Under the pieces are notes generated by a model. That model was not told the DNA's origin, did not search any database, and saw only the letters and a program-made list of their open reading frames with translations. Positions 5,861 to 7,805 of a DNA stretch of 7,805 nucleotides are shown here, one piece after another. The stretch is from Phycisphaeraceae bacterium. GTDB lineage: Bacteria; Planctomycetota; Phycisphaerae; Phycisphaerales; Zrk34. The stretch's first letter is position 1. Every line of letters begins with the position of its first letter. The stretch spans positions 1 through 7,805 of the forward strand of contig JANQJT010000221.1 of the NCBI GenBank assembly GCA_028281485.1, in the 5' to 3' direction. The position numbers were made by a program, and so were the translations under genes.

Positions 5861-6950
5861 ACAACTACACATCAACAATAGATGCTCCTGGAAGGTCGTA
5901 TTTTCCTCTCCAATATTGATAGTCCTGATTGATTATACTGTAGCTTCTCGCGCAATTTATATAGACATCTCTCAATACTGATTCGATTACAAATTTCGAA
6001 CGCTCTTTACCCAGCCGATTAAGTATGCCCTGCATGTTACACTTAGCTGATGAATTTCTGGGTTTATGGTGTACTCGCCCTGTGCCATACAGGAAGGATT
6101 CCAATATATCCCTTTTACTCATTGGCACATCAAAGGGAAAGGTAGGCCGATTATTTAGAGATTCTACAAATACATCCTTCTCACACGATATCCATATACG
6201 TTTCCTAGAGTCGGAACAGTGTCGTAGATAGTACTTGCATACTGCTTTGAACAATCCATCTTCGTATAACATCCGTATGCGTAGTACTACAGCACTGATC
6301 ATTTCTTCATCCGGAAATAACGCGCTTAATACTACTGCTTCGCCTGCGCTGGGAGCGTGAAAAGAGACACTGACTGGTGACCGCAACCACCTGCTATTTA
6401 ACAAGTTTTCAATAACGGATAGATATAGCTCAAAAGTATTTGAGGTTTCAGTCTCCCATTCATCTTCACTGCAAATATCAGATGGCCCTAACGCAACCAC
6501 TGTTTTTGGATCACCCATTGCTACGGGCTCACTAGATCCAGCCACATATCTATAGATATCACTTTCAGATAATTGATTGCCATTTTCATCTTCAATATAA
6601 CGCTCGCTATATTGAACACTTAATACCTCAGATCCGGAATTGAATATAGACAAAACATCTTCTTGTACTATTTCTACAAAGCACTGGCGATATTGATGAA
6701 TCCGGATATCCGGTGCCTTCACACCCTCCATTGCTAAAGTAACAGTTTCTCCTGCTATAAAGGGTATTGTTCCAACCGGACGATTCATATCACGAACAAT
6801 CATGACTACAGTTTCGCGCTCTTCACATGGAACCTTATTCCAATCCAATTGATAATGATGAGTCTGAAACGACTTTGGAGGATCGTCTCGAGTATCGAAT
6901 ACCAGAATGGGCCAATAGATAACTGGAGTAGACATTTAATACCTATCCAC
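5861..6950. other. AT-rich island, probable horizontally acquired segment
   Basis: Base composition changes sharply inside this span. For example, 6541-6600 contains only 17 G/C in 60 bases, against 39 in 60 at 3241-3300 in a neighbouring gene. The right boundary falls within the last few codons of dnaE (composition rises again from about 6951); the left one falls just past the orphan gene's stop. I found no terminal inverted repeats, obvious flanking direct repeats, tRNA, integrase or transposase. The island is one gene long. Confidence 0.7.
5865..6935 (-). CDS. Unrecognised 356-aa protein, AT-rich orphan gene
   Basis: I do not recognise this protein. It has no signal peptide or membrane segment, so it is probably cytoplasmic. 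The N-terminal half looks strand-rich (VIYWPILVFDTRDD, ETVVMIVRDMN, TIPFIAGETVTLAMEG, EDVLSIFNSGSEVLSVQYSERYI). The C-terminal half looks helical, including EEMISAVVLRIRMLYEDGLFKAVCKYYLRHC and, in residues 272-356, a block with SFLYGTGRVHHKPRN followed by KFVIESVLRDVYINCARSYSII. Eight cysteines are scattered with no CxxC pair, which argues against a zinc ribbon. Codon choice is AT-biased, unlike all neighbours, which supports recent transfer. The ATG is contiguous with the dnaE TAA, and a weak Shine-Dalgarno (AGG, 6944-6942) six bases upstream lies in dnaE's final codons, so it is probably cotranslated from the dnaE message. The uninterrupted frame and clean start suggest a functional gene. 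A defence or other selfish role is conceivable from the context but has no direct support. Confidence 0.75.
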   Translation of the reverse strand: MSTPVIYWPILVFDTRDDPPKSFQTHHYQLDWNKVPCEERETVVMIVRDMNRPVGTIPFIAGETVTLAMEGVKAPDIRIHQYRQCFVEIVQEDVLSIFNSGSEVLSVQYSERYIEDENGNQLSESDIYRYVAGSSEPVAMGDPKTVVALGPSDICSEDEWETETSNTFELYLSVIENLLNSRWLRSPVSVSFHAPSAGEAVVLSALFPDEEMISAVVLRIRMLYEDGLFKAVCKYYLRHCSDSRKRIWISCEKDVFVESLNNRPTFPFDVPMSKRDILESFLYGTGRVHHKPRNSSAKCNMQGILNRLGKERSKFVIESVLRDVYINCARSYSIINQDYQYWRGKYDLPGASIVDV

Positions 6951-7805
6951 ACTGGCGCAGGCGCCGCCGTGGTCGGCCATCGTGTTCCGCTCCAGCCGAT
7001 TCACCACCGCCTCAGAAGCATCCCTGACCAACACGTCATCCCCACCCCCGGAAGCAGAACCGCCCCCGGAAGTTGAATGCAAACCGGCGCCGTAGCCGCC
7101 GTTCGAGCCCGCAGCGGCGTGCGGGGTGTGACCTACGCCTAAGAGCTTGGCGGGACCGATCAGCCGGCAGGCGCCGGGCTGTTTCAGAATCCCCTCGACC
7201 TGGCTCTTCAGCTGAAGCGAAGCCGACACGCTCAGCATCGTGCTTAGCATCACCACCCGGCCCGCGTCGTGCACCTCGATCTGCACGCCCGCCGTGCCTT
7301 TCTGCTGTCGCAGCGCCGTGTGCAGCTGACGCAGTTCGCCGTTCCACGCGTGCGCCCGACCGTCCGCGTCGCGATCCTTGACGACCACCCTGACCAGGCG
7401 AGTCAACTTCGCCGGCGCCTCCGACACCGGGTAAACCTCCTCGATGATCACGTTCGGCTCCTCGCGTCGCCGATCCACCTTGCCCTTGAGAAACACCACG
7501 CCGTCCGCCTCCAACAAGTGGCGGCACGCCTCGTACGTCTTCGGAAACGCCACACAATCGATCTCGCCGGACAAATCCTGCACCGTCGTGATCGCCATCG
7601 GGTCCTGGCTCTTCCGCGTCACCGTCTTACGCACGCGCGTGAACATCCCCGCGATCACCACCTCCACGTCCGCCTTCACCTGGCGGATCTCGCGCACGCT
7701 CACCGTCGTGAACGCGTCGATCAGCTCGCTGAACTCATCCAGCGGGTGACTGCTGACGTGGAAGCCGAGCACGTCCTTCTCATTAGCGCACCGCTCGCGC
7801 AGCTC
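6936..7805 (-). CDS. dnaE: DNA polymerase III alpha subunit, C-terminal part (partial)
   Basis: The last 289 residues of the replicative polymerase subunit; the start and the catalytic palm lie beyond the right edge. The frame is open to base 7805, starting ELRERCANEKDVLGFHVSSHPLDEF, the well-known DnaE junction (EK-x-LGF-x-x-x-x-HPLDE) between the helix-hairpin-helix region and the OB fold. The OB domain follows: VEVVIAGMFTRVRKTVTRKSQDPMAITTVQDLSGEIDCVAFPKTYEAC and a strand with FLKGKVDRR. After it comes a C-terminal domain of the kind that contacts the clamp loader in other bacteria. A Gly/Ser-rich linker (coded around 7037-7122, with GGGSASGGGDD) then leads to a short tail ending CASVDRY. 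The tail is longer than in the E. coli protein. The last codons fall in the AT-rich zone, so the native C-terminus may have been changed by the adjacent insertion. The identification is firm; the precise end is less so. Confidence 0.92.
   Translation of the reverse strand, partial: ELRERCANEKDVLGFHVSSHPLDEFSELIDAFTTVSVREIRQVKADVEVVIAGMFTRVRKTVTRKSQDPMAITTVQDLSGEIDCVAFPKTYEACRHLLEADGVVFLKGKVDRRREEPNVIIEEVYPVSEAPAKLTRLVRVVVKDRDADGRAHAWNGELRQLHTALRQQKGTAGVQIEVHDAGRVVMLSTMLSVSASLQLKSQVEGILKQPGACRLIGPAKLLGVGHTPHAAAGSNGGYGAGLHSTSGGGSASGGGDDVLVRDASEAVVNRLERNTMADHGGACASVDRY

Noticed and set aside
5861..6950. AT-rich island as an insertion sequence or integrative element
   Set aside because: No transposase or recombinase, no terminal inverted repeats, no convincing target-site duplication and no tRNA at either end.

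Overview
The window is very GC-rich DNA with tightly packed genes. The best guess is a planctomycete of the Phycisphaerae type. This rests on a PEP-CTERM/exosortase-sorted secreted protein, a DUF115 (Maf/MptE-like) protein coupled to a nucleotidyltransferase-like protein, and a Gly/Ser-rich tail on a DnaE polymerase. It is an inference from gene content, not a proven assignment.

Layout, left to right. (1) Positions 1-2731, minus strand: a DUF115 glycosylation-type protein is followed, through an ATGA stop/start overlap, by a protein with a nucleotidyltransferase-like N-terminus that runs off the left edge. (2) A 93-bp divergent spacer. (3) Positions 2825-4546, plus strand: a small protein with two membrane segments and a possible NTF2-like domain (TTG start), then a DRE-TIM aldolase/metallolyase-family enzyme ending at a strong hairpin terminator. 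(4) A 300-bp leader carrying three copies of TGTAACGSC, then a secreted PEP-CTERM protein (4847-5563) with its own terminator. That terminator reuses the same stem as the first and is symmetric enough to work in both directions. (5) A repeat-rich, palindrome-bearing spacer (5660-5830). (6) Positions 5865-6935, minus strand: an AT-rich island holding one unrecognised 356-aa protein. (7) Positions 6936-7805, minus strand: the C-terminal part of DNA polymerase III alpha (dnaE), cut by the right edge.

The DUF115 and nucleotidyltransferase-like pair suggests transfer of sugars to proteins or surface glycans. The aldolase-family enzyme could supply a precursor but is transcribed divergently, so that link is only contextual. 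The PEP-CTERM protein is an envelope or extracellular product that depends on an exosortase encoded elsewhere. DnaE is core replication.

The most unusual element is the AT-rich orphan. Its ATG directly abuts the dnaE stop codon (TAA then ATG, no spacer), and its base composition is unlike everything around it. It looks like horizontally acquired DNA placed exactly at the 3' end of an essential gene and read from the same strand. No CRISPR array, tRNA, rRNA, transposase or integrase was seen.
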